Source: CAYNFH01 sp964396385 (GTDB lineage Bacteria > Armatimonadota > Chthonomonadetes > Chthonomonadales > CAJBBX01). From it: a stretch of DNA of 23,520 nucleotides. The stretch lies in assembly GCA_964396385.1 (NCBI GenBank), contig CAYNFH010000093.1:1-23520 (forward strand), read 5' to 3'. The notes below the pieces were generated by a model. The model made no database searches. It worked only from the letters and a program-made list of their open reading frames with translations, and was not told the DNA's origin. Both the position numbers and the translations under genes were made by a program. Positions 14,701-20,654 of this stretch are shown here, piece after piece; position 1 is the first letter of the stretch, and every line of letters begins with the position of its first letter.

Positions 14701-15157
14701 GAGTGAGGGTAGGGGAGAGGCGGATGAGCTCGGACCGGAATCGGATACGGCCCGGAACGGCGGCATGTACCACCTCGGAAAGCCAGCGCGTACCTCGACG
14801 TGCCTCGGTATGTCCGCGAGTACGGGACGTGCGGCTCCCTTCGGATCGCACATTCGTTGCGCTTGAATACTGCCTGCGGTCAGCTTTCGGCGCGCCAGCC
14901 CCATGCCTCCCGAGGACCGCGTCTTCCAGCGCGCGAACGATCCGCGTTGCATCTAGCTGTGACGGGACATACTCAACGAGGAGGCTCCCGTTTGCGGCGT
15001 TCGCTGTCACGGAACGCACACTCAGATTCGCCCGCATCCAATCCTCAACGTGGCGTGCGGATGCGGCATCCGCGATTGCGTGCGGCGCTCGAAGTCGAAT
15101 GCGCCCGGGAATGTCGCTTTGAACCGAGATGCCCGGCTCCAGGATATCGAGAGTCAT
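11717..15157 (-). CDS. P-type cation-transporting ATPase with two N-terminal HMA-like domains
   Basis: 1146 residues from ATG 15157, preceded by AAAGG at a normal distance; the frame extends 12 codons upstream to 15193 without a ribosome site. Two HMA-like domains (about 15-75, PGRIRLR; about 121-190, PGRIRFR) lack the CxxC metal-binding pair. A cation-ATPase N-domain (about 250-300), the M4 motif SAIPEGLP, the phosphorylation site CVDKTGTLTENRM (Asp569), the hinge MTGDGVNDAPALKAADVGIAMG (seen in two parts) and M6 INLVTDVFPAIAL follow. PEGLP and NLVTD place the core with P2-type (Ca2+/Mg2+-like) pumps, not with P1B heavy-metal pumps (CPC). The HMA-like front end resembles HMA_2 proteins linked to DUF5132 genes. 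Transported ion unknown. A possible accessory gene lies at 15548-15910 on the same strand. Confidence 0.9.
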   Translation of the reverse strand: MTLDILEPGISVQSDIPGRIRLRAPHAIADAASARHVEDWMRANLSVRSVTANAANGSLLVEYVPSQLDATRIVRALEDAVLGRHGAGAPKADRRQYSSATNVRSEGSRTSRTRGHTEARRGTRWLSEVVHAAVPGRIRFRSELIRLSPTLTLAVEYRLRNIRGVTHVTTNPHNGSVLVEFDAGATNTAALHEALESVLARERPAPSGVLPLAPNGHRPARRQENGHTQPATATAIPARDDDSPAWFTETVDQVAVQLRTNPQNGLTPKDAAKRLGQYGRNEVPDIPRRPRSAILGEQVVSVPGLMLSAAAIFSLLTGAAIDAVFIGGAIVANAAIGFFTEDYAERTIQSLRQARTPHARILREGRRTKIDLAEVVPGDILLLEPGHVVAADGRVVRADNLLMDESLLTGEQAGQEKTPQALRRTDVPIAERSNMVYAGSAVESGKGAAIVTATGLRTELGRIRTLIGEAPDTPPPMSRELQKLGGTLAVLSAAACTVFAAVGLLMGLPPLEILAVSASLAVSAIPEGLPTVATTTLALGMKRMRAQNVVMRRLQAVAALGSGTVLCVDKTGTLTENRMSVRSFTLEGEDTEVAGTIAPDGIRFIRRGHTVAPQEDPVLMSALQVCALCTEAELQPKPSGELDATGSSTEQALLLTVAAAGVDVPRLRAAHERVAIQGRGPERNYMASLHRTPDGREEVLVKGAPEEVMELCSRELTASDPVPLSPKRRGQLLVANSRLAARGMRLLGLARRVLEPGETWHGADRILSWIGLVAMEDPVRGGAREAVEELRAAGIRTLMLTGDQLITAGTVAQQVGLGEHGQVRVAYASAIEESLASGQPLPDALARVSPSHKYEIVRMLQERGHVVLMTGDGVNDAPALKAADVGIAMGVRSTQIARDIAGVILLDDNLASVPIAVGLGRTIYANIRKALRFLLSSNLADIGLVGASLMLGLSFPLTAVQLLWINLVTDVFPAIALAMEPAEPGVMRQPPRPPQEPILSRPLWRIITRESAIIALATMASYLWGIGRYGAGAQARTMAFSTITFGEILYARACRTERPHPRGEAPKPNRYLAYCLAASAGAQVLALLLPPLRVVFGTAPLALADWLMVAGTSSSILALAEASKRLPAAPEPRALPARREPALLPA

Positions 15158-15192
15158 GAGGACCTTTAGTGCCCTATCGCTTTCACTGAACA

Positions 15193-15219
15193 TTAACCGC
15201 CGATTAATACGGGCTTAAC
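15193..15219 (+). promoter_or_regulatory. Pho box in the divergent ATPase / small-protein promoter region (3 repeats)
   Basis: TTAAC (15193), TTAAT (15204) and TTAAC (15215) are spaced exactly 11 bp, with a weaker TTCAC in register at 15182. TACCCT at 15230-15235 is a possible -10, 10 bp after the last repeat. The direction matches the small gene at 15264. The site also lies 36 bp upstream of the ATPase start on the other strand, where PhoB binding could repress or activate. Confidence 0.72.
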
Positions 15220-15263
15220 GCCCCGGCGTTACCCTAAACAGTGACGGGTTCAGGAGGAGCAAA

Positions 15264-15488
15264 ATGGTGCACCCCGCAGTGCGCATGTTGCGGCCGTCCG
15301 ACCAAACGCTGGAGCACCTCTACAAGAGTGGTGAGGTTGTGCCCGCGGGCAGTTACGAGAGGCTCGATGACGGCAGAATTGTCCGACTAGATCGCGGTGG
15401 AGTGCTACCGCATCCGGAAGACTATCCGCGCTACTACATGCGCGTGTCCTGCGTGAACAGAGACGCTCGCAAACTTGGTGCGCAGTGA
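15264..15488 (+). CDS. Small unknown protein under a Pho box
   Basis: 74 residues from ATG 15264, preceded by GGAGGAG 5 bp upstream, which is a strong ribosome site. The protein is soluble and charged (RLDDGRIVRLDRGGVLPHPE in the middle) with no membrane segment, signal peptide or recognised motif; the single Cys is near the C-terminus. The combined Pho box, ribosome site and sensible composition make it likely to be a real gene. It interrupts two minus-strand genes, the ATPase and its possible accessory. Function unknown. Confidence 0.65.
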   Translation: MVHPAVRMLRPSDQTLEHLYKSGEVVPAGSYERLDDGRIVRLDRGGVLPHPEDYPRYYMRVSCVNRDARKLGAQ

Positions 15489-15547
15489 AGGGTCGAGTAC
15501 CGGCCGACGGCGCTCAGTGGCCGCTCGGGCCGGGGCGGCTTGCCGGC

Positions 15548-15910
15548 CTACTCGCCACCTTCAGCCGTATTGGCGCGACGTGTTCGCCGTCCACGCGTTC
15601 CGGTAGTGGTCTGCGCGGCGCGTCCTCGCCCGCGTCCTGTGCGCCGACCGTTCCCAGCGCCTTCGTCCGCTGCAGTGCTTGCCGCCGGACGCCGTCCACG
15701 CCGGCGCGGCGCAACCGCCTCCGAGACCTCGTAGCGCGCCTCCTCGATCATTTCCTGCCCGTTGTTGCGTGCGTTGGCAATCACGCGTCCCGCTCTGTCA
15801 ACCGTATCAAAATAGCCGCGAAGTACGCGCTTTACCAGTGGCTTGCCGGTCGCGCCGAACAACGCGCCGATGGCCGCTCCTACCAGCAGCGGGAATAATT
15901 CGAGGTCCAT
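15548..15910 (-). CDS. Small membrane protein with basic tail, P-ATPase accessory-like (DUF5132/PacL-like layout)
   Basis: 120 residues from ATG 15910, chosen over the longer open frame because GGGAG lies 7 bp upstream. Residues 1-25 (LELFPLLVGAAIGALFGA) form one membrane helix. A soluble amphipathic helix follows (LVKRVLRGYFDTVDRAGRVI, then EMIEEARYEVSEAV), then a low-complexity Arg/Gly/Thr-rich tail (RRRGRRPAAS, RTGRGRGRAA, RGRRTRRAN). The order membrane helix, Ala/Glu-rich helix, charged tail matches DUF5132 and the mycobacterial PacL proteins (DUF1490), which assist P-type ATPases. In PacL1 the tail binds metal; here it is strongly basic instead. The gene is co-directional with the P-type ATPase, separated by the opposing 15264 gene. 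Family assignment is from layout, not a search. Confidence 0.6.
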   Translation of the reverse strand: MDLELFPLLVGAAIGALFGATGKPLVKRVLRGYFDTVDRAGRVIANARNNGQEMIEEARYEVSEAVAPRRRGRRPAASTAADEGAGNGRRTGRGRGRAAQTTTGTRGRRTRRANTAEGGE

Positions 15911-16093
15911 AGCGCAGCTCCCTGTTTCTGGCGTTGATGCAATTCTCTGATGAGTATCGGCAATTCGATAGTTATACCGCACGGCAGCATGAATCAGGTA
16001 TGCCTCTGAGGTTAAGGTTTTGAGGAGCGGTGCCAAGTTACAAGTCCAAGCATCGAGCTCCCCTCCAGGTATGTCGAAAGGAACGGACCCCGG

Positions 16094-16561
16094 ATGGACT
16101 CCTTCGATCGAGACGAGATCTTCTATGAGCTTCAGCCCGTCATCAAGCGGCTGATCCGCCAATACGGTTGTTCCCTTAAGCAGCAGCATCAGATCGCGGA
16201 TCAGGTCTACTGCCTCTTTCTGGTGGCGCTGAGGAGATACGATCCGGGTCGGGGCATTCCGCTCCGAGCTCATTTGATGCGCCATCTGGATGCATCGATC
16301 GCTGCCTTGGGGCAGAACGGGCAGAGGCTGAGGTGCGCGCACGGAACGTACTCGCTGTCGCGCCTGATTTCAGAGTTGGAGGATCCGGACCGCGGCATCC
16401 TGATTCGGCGCTACTATGGTGGGTACTCAGTTAATGACTTGGCCGGCTGGCTGGATATCTCCGAGGATGAGGCCCAGGTCCTGCTTACGCGGGCCATCTC
16501 CGCACTCCGAGCGGCCGTCGGCACCAGGCGCTCACCGTGCGGGAGTCCGCCTCCGGAATGA
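16094..16561 (+). CDS. Small sigma-70-family RNA polymerase sigma factor-like protein
   Basis: 155 residues with the two-domain layout of group IV-like sigma factors. Residues about 10-75 (LQPVIKRLIRQYG, IADQVYCLFLVALRRYDPGRG, then LRAHLMRHLDASI) match region 2, including the RYDP.RG turn typical of core-binding helices. Residues about 105-145 (ILIRRYYGGYSVNDLAGWLD, then DEAQVLLTRAISALR) match the region 4 helix-turn-helix. AAAGGA lies about 12 bp before ATG 16094, a little far. No anti-sigma factor gene adjoins it. It diverges from the small membrane protein gene at 15910, separated by 183 bp. Target promoters are unknown. Confidence 0.72.
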   Translation: MDSFDRDEIFYELQPVIKRLIRQYGCSLKQQHQIADQVYCLFLVALRRYDPGRGIPLRAHLMRHLDASIAALGQNGQRLRCAHGTYSLSRLISELEDPDRGILIRRYYGGYSVNDLAGWLDISEDEAQVLLTRAISALRAAVGTRRSPCGSPPPE

Positions 16562-16658
16562 CGTTGGCTGCGGATCTCCAAGAGGTAACAGGGGCTTCTT
16601 AGCAGTGAGACTCACCGGTTGACAAACGATGTTGGACTCTGCACGATTCTGCCGCTAT

Positions 16659-16710
16659 TTAACTGAACCTTAACCGCTGCTTAAGTGGGGCTTAACGCAG
16701 CAGAGATACT
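16659..16710 (+). promoter_or_regulatory. Pho box and -10 upstream of a small membrane protein gene (4 repeats)
   Basis: TTAAC (16659), TTAAC (16670), TTAAG (16681) and TTAAC (16692) are spaced exactly 11 bp. GATACT at 16705-16710 is a possible -10, 8 bp after the last repeat. The gene starts at 16754. Confidence 0.8.
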
Positions 16711-16753
16711 CTTGTTTTGAGCGCGGGCCACGCACGCTCACCAGGAGTACAAA

Positions 16754-17095
16754 ATGGCAGAGAGACTCTCCGTCCGCAATGGCGAGGATTGGGATGCGGA
16801 TGAGCCGCGCCGGAGCGGGCTTTCGAACGCCGGGTTTGCGTTCCGGCTAGGTCTGGTAGTAGCGGGCGCCGCAGCGGCGGTGGCATTCGCGGAGATTGAG
16901 CTGGGCGTTGCCTGTCTCATTGCGCTGGTGAAGCTGGCAAGCGAGCTGCCCCTGCCGGCTCCGGAGTCGGAGCGGCTCGAACTGTACGATTCCCCGCCGC
17001 CGCGGGACCATTACAAGCAGGCTCCGCGGCGGGCTCAACCTTCTGCACGGGCGGCAAGGGCACAGAAGAGTGCCCGCGCCGCCCGTGTTACATAG
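16754..17095 (+). CDS. Small membrane protein under a Pho box, unrecognised
   Basis: 113 residues from ATG 16754, preceded by AGGAG 7 bp upstream. A charged N-terminus (about 1-25) is followed by a hydrophobic region of about 30 residues (FRLGLVVAGAAAAVAFAEIE, then LGVACLIALVKLA), one long or two short membrane helices. The C-terminal half is proline-rich and then Arg/Ala/Lys-rich (ARAARAQKSARAARV). The basic low-complexity tail is reminiscent of the 15548-15910 protein, but the sequences do not align by eye. No family recognised. Its own Pho box makes it a likely phosphate-starvation membrane protein. Confidence 0.68.
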   Translation: MAERLSVRNGEDWDADEPRRSGLSNAGFAFRLGLVVAGAAAAVAFAEIELGVACLIALVKLASELPLPAPESERLELYDSPPPRDHYKQAPRRAQPSARAARAQKSARAARVT

Positions 17096-17164
17096 GGGAT
17101 GCTCTGTACTTCGCAGCCGTTTGAGAGAGGCCGCATCGCGCCGTCCCAGCGCGCGTCGTGGACC

Positions 17165-17227
17165 TTAACCGCAACTTAATGCTCCATTAACGGCTGCCTA
17201 ACCCTCCGTTAACCAGGGCGTGATACC
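17165..17227 (+). promoter_or_regulatory. Pho box and -10 upstream of the second pseudopilin (5 repeats)
   Basis: TTAAC (17165), TTAAT (17176), TTAAC (17187), CTAAC (17198) and TTAAC (17209) are spaced exactly 11 bp, the longest array in the window. GATACC at 17222-17227 is a possible -10. The pseudopilin starts at 17300. Confidence 0.85.
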
Positions 17228-17299
17228 CTTTGCCCGAACGGAAAACGCAACCACGCAATCCGTTATCGCTTCAGTTTGAACCCTCCAAGGAGAAAAGCC

Positions 17300-18217
17300 A
17301 TGATGCACGGTACGCGCCCGAAGCGCGGATTTACCCTGATCGAGCTGCTCGTGGTGATAGCCATCATCGCGATCCTGGCAGCCATCCTGTTCCCGGTGTT
17401 TGCCCAGGCGCGGGCCAAAGCCAGGCAGACCGCTTGCCTTTCCAACACCAAGCAGATCGGCTTGGCCACGGGAATGTACATTCAGGACTACGATGAGACC
17501 CTGTACCCGCACCGCTTCAACTCCGGGAACGACAGCAACCCGTTTCTGGCGGATCCCGTAGGCAACGCCACCATCACCGGCGCCGCGCGCAACAAGACCT
17601 TCTGGATCAGCCTGCTCCAGCCGTATGTCAAGAACTACGACCTGTTCAAGTGCCCCTCCACGCCGAACGGCTGGGTCAAGTGGAACACGGACGGCGCGCA
17701 GTGCGGAGGCAGCGCTAACAACACAGCCGTTGGCTGCGGCGGAGTAGGCTACGGGGGCCAGAACAGCTACGGTCACAACGACGTGTGGCTCAGCCCGGCG
17801 GATCCGTTCTCCGGTGGAACCAGCAAGGTGGCGGTCGTCGCTCTCGCCGCTGTTCCTCGAGTCGCCAGTTGTATCGAGCTGGTGGATGCCACCTACTACG
17901 GCGCTGCCCCGGACGTCTGCAACGAGTCCGGCAAGCTGGTGAACAATGCGGGCAATCTGGACTGCCAGTACGCTCAGACCCAGGGACCCCAGTACCAATA
18001 CTACTGGAAGAACATCGGCAACTCCGTTTGGAGCTGGAACAACGGCGTCAACACTCCCGCGGCCCAGGCGCTGCAGAACGGCCCGAACCGGCACATGAAC
18101 CAGGTCAACGTCCAGTTCGTAGATGGGCACTCGAAGGCGCTCCCGTATGACAAGGCCATCGGCGACATCTGCTACTGGACCACCGACTCTAACGCCGCGC
18201 ATCCGAACTGCCAGTAA
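17300..18217 (+). CDS. H-x9-DG pseudopilin (DUF1559-type), second copy
   Basis: 305 residues from ATG 17300 (a second ATG follows at 17303), with AAGGAG 7 bp upstream. The class III signal has Gly10 before FTLIELLVVIAIIAILAA and Glu15 at mature +5, a standard prepilin peptidase site. FAQARAKARQTACLSN and QDYDETLYPHRF follow, then a globular domain rich in Asn, Gly, Tyr and Cys. The C-terminal H-x9-DG reads RHMNQV, then FVDGHSK. It is a paralogue of the 10635 protein, with nearly identical first 60 mature residues and diverged remainder. A five-unit Pho box lies in front and a strong terminator follows, so it is probably a monocistronic phosphate-regulated gene. Cargo or surface role unknown. 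Confidence 0.9.
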   Translation: MMHGTRPKRGFTLIELLVVIAIIAILAAILFPVFAQARAKARQTACLSNTKQIGLATGMYIQDYDETLYPHRFNSGNDSNPFLADPVGNATITGAARNKTFWISLLQPYVKNYDLFKCPSTPNGWVKWNTDGAQCGGSANNTAVGCGGVGYGGQNSYGHNDVWLSPADPFSGGTSKVAVVALAAVPRVASCIELVDATYYGAAPDVCNESGKLVNNAGNLDCQYAQTQGPQYQYYWKNIGNSVWSWNNGVNTPAAQALQNGPNRHMNQVNVQFVDGHSKALPYDKAIGDICYWTTDSNAAHPNCQ

Positions 18218-18252
18218 CCGGAAAGCGGCAGCTCCGCCTGCTGCCGCACCTG

Positions 18253-18296
18253 AGCCCCTGTTCCCGCCCCCCTCTGGGAACAGGGGCTTCTTCTTG
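18253..18296 (+). terminator. Intrinsic terminator after the second pseudopilin
   Basis: AGCCCCTGTTCCC (18253-18265) pairs perfectly with GGGAACAGGGGCT (18276-18288) around a 10-base loop, followed by TCTTCTTG. It stands 35 bp after the stop codon. The bases from 18297 to 18409, before the convergent aquaporin gene, show nothing recognisable. Confidence 0.9.
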
Positions 18297-18409
18297 CGTG
18301 GTTGAAGCATTTGGCTAACGGCGGTGCACCTGGGGGGAATTGTCTCCATTCCTCCCGTTCGCAGGGCGTTGCCATGGCCGTGCTCATTGAGCAGGATGCA
18401 ACAGCGCAA

Positions 18410-19138
18410 CTAGTCGCTTTCGGCGGGGCTGCCCATGTTAGATGCTTCGCGAAGTGCCCAGTACACCTCGTTCGGAGCGCCCTGGGCGAAATCTTCCCCG
18501 CCTCGAATAGCCTCGTACAGCCTTGCGGCCACCAGAGCGCCGACGACCGGACCGACAGTGTATACCCAATAGTGCGAGAGTGCCGATCCGCCGGAAAACA
18601 ACGCCGGGCCCAGCGAACGCGCCGGGTTCATGGAGCCTCCCGTCACCGCGCCGCCGATCAGTACGTCCAGCACCACTGTCAGCCCGATGGCCAGCGCCGG
18701 CAACGCCCCGTCTACCCTTCTGTCCGTCGCCACCGCGATGATGACCAGCATCAGGAAGAACGTGAGCACTGCCTCTATCGCCACCGCCCGGCCGGAGGAG
18801 ACCGCCGGCACGTGTACGCCGTGCCCGGCGCCGAACAGGACCGCGCATGACCCCGCAGCCAATATGGCCCCGGCGAATTGCGCCAGCCAGTATGGGATAA
18901 CGAAGCGCGCCGGAAACCGTCCGGCGATAGCGAAGCCGAGCGTCACGGCGGGGTTGAAGTGCGCAGCCGACACCGGGCCCAGCGCGGCGATCATTGTGAG
19001 GACTGCGAGTCCCGAGACGAGAGCCGCCGCTAGCAGCCCCCCATCAGCGCCACGCAGCGATGACGCGCCGGAGAGGGCGACCGGGGCGAAGACGATTCCG
19101 AATGTGCCCACCAGCTCCGCCACGTACCGGCGGGTCAT
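18410..19138 (-). CDS. aqpS: Aquaporin/MIP channel of an arsenic operon (AqpS-like)
   Basis: 242 residues, six hydrophobic helices and both hallmark NPA loops: HFNPAVT (Asn62) and MNPARSLGPAL (Asn171). The start is ATG 19138; the ORF extends upstream, but that part is the shadow of arsC. The ATGA at the junction overlaps the arsC stop by 4 bp, implying translational coupling. By itself the sequence could be a water or glycerol channel. Its position as third gene after arsR and arsC matches Sinorhizobium meliloti, where AqpS replaces ArsB and lets arsenite leave the cell down its gradient after ArsC reduces arsenate. The arsenite role is inferred from context. Confidence 0.85.
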   Translation of the reverse strand: MTRRYVAELVGTFGIVFAPVALSGASSLRGADGGLLAAALVSGLAVLTMIAALGPVSAAHFNPAVTLGFAIAGRFPARFVIPYWLAQFAGAILAAGSCAVLFGAGHGVHVPAVSSGRAVAIEAVLTFFLMLVIIAVATDRRVDGALPALAIGLTVVLDVLIGGAVTGGSMNPARSLGPALFSGGSALSHYWVYTVGPVVGALVAARLYEAIRGGEDFAQGAPNEVYWALREASNMGSPAESD

Positions 19139-19590
19139 GCCGGCGTCTCCGGTGAGGCCGCGCCCAAATCGTCCAGCAGGAACTCCACTCGCGTCCGGAT
19201 CTGGTCGCGGATCTCCCGCACACGCTCTATCGGCTGCCCGGCCGGGTCGTCCAGCCCCCAGTCTTCCGTTACAAGGAAGCTGGCCGGACACGCGTCGGCA
19301 TCTACTCCGCAGCCCATGGTGACGATCCGATCAGCCTCGTCCGCCATCTGCTGGGTTAGCTGTTTGGGCCGCCGGCCTTCCATCGAGACACCGATCTCCT
19401 CCATCACCCGCGCCGCGAGCGGGTTAATCCCTTCGCCCGCCACTGTCCCGGCTGAGAGGGCGCGGACCGGGATCCCGCGCTCCCTGGCCAGGTGGTTGGT
19501 CAGCGCCTCTGCCATCTGGGACCGGCCCGCGTTATGCACGCAGACGAAGAGGACTGTAGTAACTGACCCAATCCGGCAAGACTGCATCAT
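19135..19590 (-). CDS. arsC: Arsenate reductase, thioredoxin-coupled LMW-phosphatase type
   Basis: 151 residues. The phosphatase loop is CVHNAGRS, catalytic Cys17 in a C-x5-R-S motif. The redox pair is Cys94 and Cys101 (GCGVDADACP), six residues apart as in Staphylococcus aureus ArsC (Cys82/Cys89), which indicates thioredoxin as electron donor. It reduces arsenate to arsenite. ATG 19590 overlaps the arsR stop by 4 bp (ATGA), and its own stop overlaps the aquaporin start by 4 bp, so the three genes are translationally coupled. The segment before the catalytic strand (MMQSCRIGSVTT) is slightly longer than usual. Confidence 0.92.
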   Translation of the reverse strand: MMQSCRIGSVTTVLFVCVHNAGRSQMAEALTNHLARERGIPVRALSAGTVAGEGINPLAARVMEEIGVSMEGRRPKQLTQQMADEADRIVTMGCGVDADACPASFLVTEDWGLDDPAGQPIERVREIRDQIRTRVEFLLDDLGAASPETPA

Positions 19591-19937
19591 TCGCAGCAGC
19601 CACCATCTGGAGCATCGACCCTCTCGCCGAGATAGTGCGCCAAGGCCGAGACAGCCTCGCGGTTGGCGCCGCATATCATGTTCTTGCCGCGTCGCTCCAC
19701 GGTGATGAGCCCCGCCAACCGCAGCTCCTTGATGTGATGGGATATAGTGGAAGTGATTCGCTCCGCGCCGGTGATGTGGCAGCAGACCTCTCCGACGGTG
19801 GGACCAACGACGGGCCGCACGTCCCCACTCTCCTCCACTGCGACCCGGCAGCAGCAGCCGCACAGGAAGTTGAAGATGTGGAGCCGCGTAGGGTCCCCCA
19901 GCGCCTTGAACATTGCGGCTGTTATGTTTTCGTCCAT
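19587..19937 (-). CDS. arsR: ArsR-family arsenic-responsive repressor
   Basis: 116 residues from ATG 19937; a TTG three codons upstream is in frame. The winged-helix core is clear: MFKALGDPTRLHIFNFL, then ITSTISHHIKELRLAGLITV and the wing ERRGKNMICG. Cysteine clusters LCGCCCR and EVCCH, plus a terminal CCE, offer several possible As(III) ligands and differ from the single ELCVCDL site of E. coli ArsR. It is the first gene of arsR-arsC-aqpS and probably represses it through the palindrome at 19955-19968. Confidence 0.9.
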   Translation of the reverse strand: MDENITAAMFKALGDPTRLHIFNFLCGCCCRVAVEESGDVRPVVGPTVGEVCCHITGAERITSTISHHIKELRLAGLITVERRGKNMICGANREAVSALAHYLGERVDAPDGGCCE

Positions 19938-19954
19938 GGGGTCCAATATCCAGT

Positions 19955-20004
19955 CATTTCGCGAAATGTGGATCTATTATCGCCAGATAGTCCGACTGTG
20001 TCAA
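19955..20004 (-). promoter_or_regulatory. ars operon promoter with palindromic ArsR operator
   Basis: On the minus strand TTGACA (20004-19999), a 17-bp spacer and GATAAT (19981-19976) form a near-consensus promoter with a predicted start near 19969. A perfect 14-bp palindrome, CATTTCGCGAAATG, occupies 19955-19968, directly at the transcription start; imperfect ATCCA/TGGAT flanks extend it. It ends 17 bp before the arsR ATG. The position would let bound ArsR block initiation. Confidence 0.8.
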
Positions 20005-20133
20005 TGGCAACTTCCTTGATTCATGGGCGAACCCAATTACGTAGATCGAGCGTCTTAGATGCGGTGTTCCGTTGCCCCTCTCCGCCGGGCCGGGGGATCA
20101 GTCGCATTCCAGCAGCTAACGGGAGGCCGAGAG

Positions 20134-20604
20134 ATGCAAGCCGTATCGACATTCAGACCTGAACCTGGACGGGTTCGTGCCATGCCTGAAGGCACAGGGG
20201 CCACAGCGCAGCTCGATGGCAAGCGTGTGATCATCGTCGAGGACGAGGCAATGACGGTCCTTGGCCTCGGGCGCGCATTGGCGCGCGTGGGCCTCTCCGT
20301 CATGGCGCTCGCCTGGAGCGGGGAAGAAGCTATCGCCGCCGTCCTGCGAGAGCGCCCGGACATCGTGTTGATGGACATCAACCTGGGCGGCGGCACGAAT
20401 GGCATCGAGGCCACGCGGCGCATCCTGGCCGAGTTTGATACCTGCGTGGTGATGCTCACGGCCTATCCGGATTACGAGGAGGCAGCACGCAAGGCGGGTG
20501 CCTGCGGCTATGTGCTGAAGCCCGTTACATCCGATATCTTGATCCGCAAGCTCATCGAAGCGTGGGGCGTCTTCTCAGACTGGAAAGCTGCCAAGCCCCC
20601 GTAG
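20134..20604 (+). CDS. Single-domain response regulator (receiver only)
   Basis: 156 residues from ATG 20134, chosen because GGGAGG lies 7 bp upstream; the frame extends back to 20059 without support, and ATG 20182 is an alternative. After a 30-residue lead comes one receiver domain with acidic pocket Glu36/Asp37/Glu38, phospho-acceptor Asp81 (IVLMDINLGGG), Thr109 (VVMLTAY) and Lys129 (GYVLKP). No output domain follows, only a short tail. The DINLGGGTNGIEAT loop is common in receivers paired with hybrid or HWE-type kinases. No kinase gene adjoins it. It lies between the divergent ars operon and the pst genes, 51 bp before a Pho box, so it is probably not part of the pst transcript. Confidence 0.82.
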   Translation: MQAVSTFRPEPGRVRAMPEGTGATAQLDGKRVIIVEDEAMTVLGLGRALARVGLSVMALAWSGEEAIAAVLRERPDIVLMDINLGGGTNGIEATRRILAEFDTCVVMLTAYPDYEEAARKAGACGYVLKPVTSDILIRKLIEAWGVFSDWKAAKPP

Positions 20605-20654
20605 CTGACGGTGGCCTCCCACCTCTCAGCGCTCACCTACCTCCCTGCCTTCTG

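Noticed and set aside
16005..16025. Single CTTAACC on the minus strand upstream of the 15548-15910 gene, considered as a Pho box
   Set aside because: No further repeat is found at 11 bp on either side.
15911..16342. Upstream extension of the small membrane protein on the minus strand to 264 residues
   Set aside because: The extension covers the divergent sigma factor-like gene, has no ribosome site, and a good one precedes the ATG at 15910.
17198..18409. 403-codon minus-strand frame over the second pseudopilin
   Set aside because: Antisense shadow of the H-x9-DG pseudopilin; includes the terminator and the Pho box.
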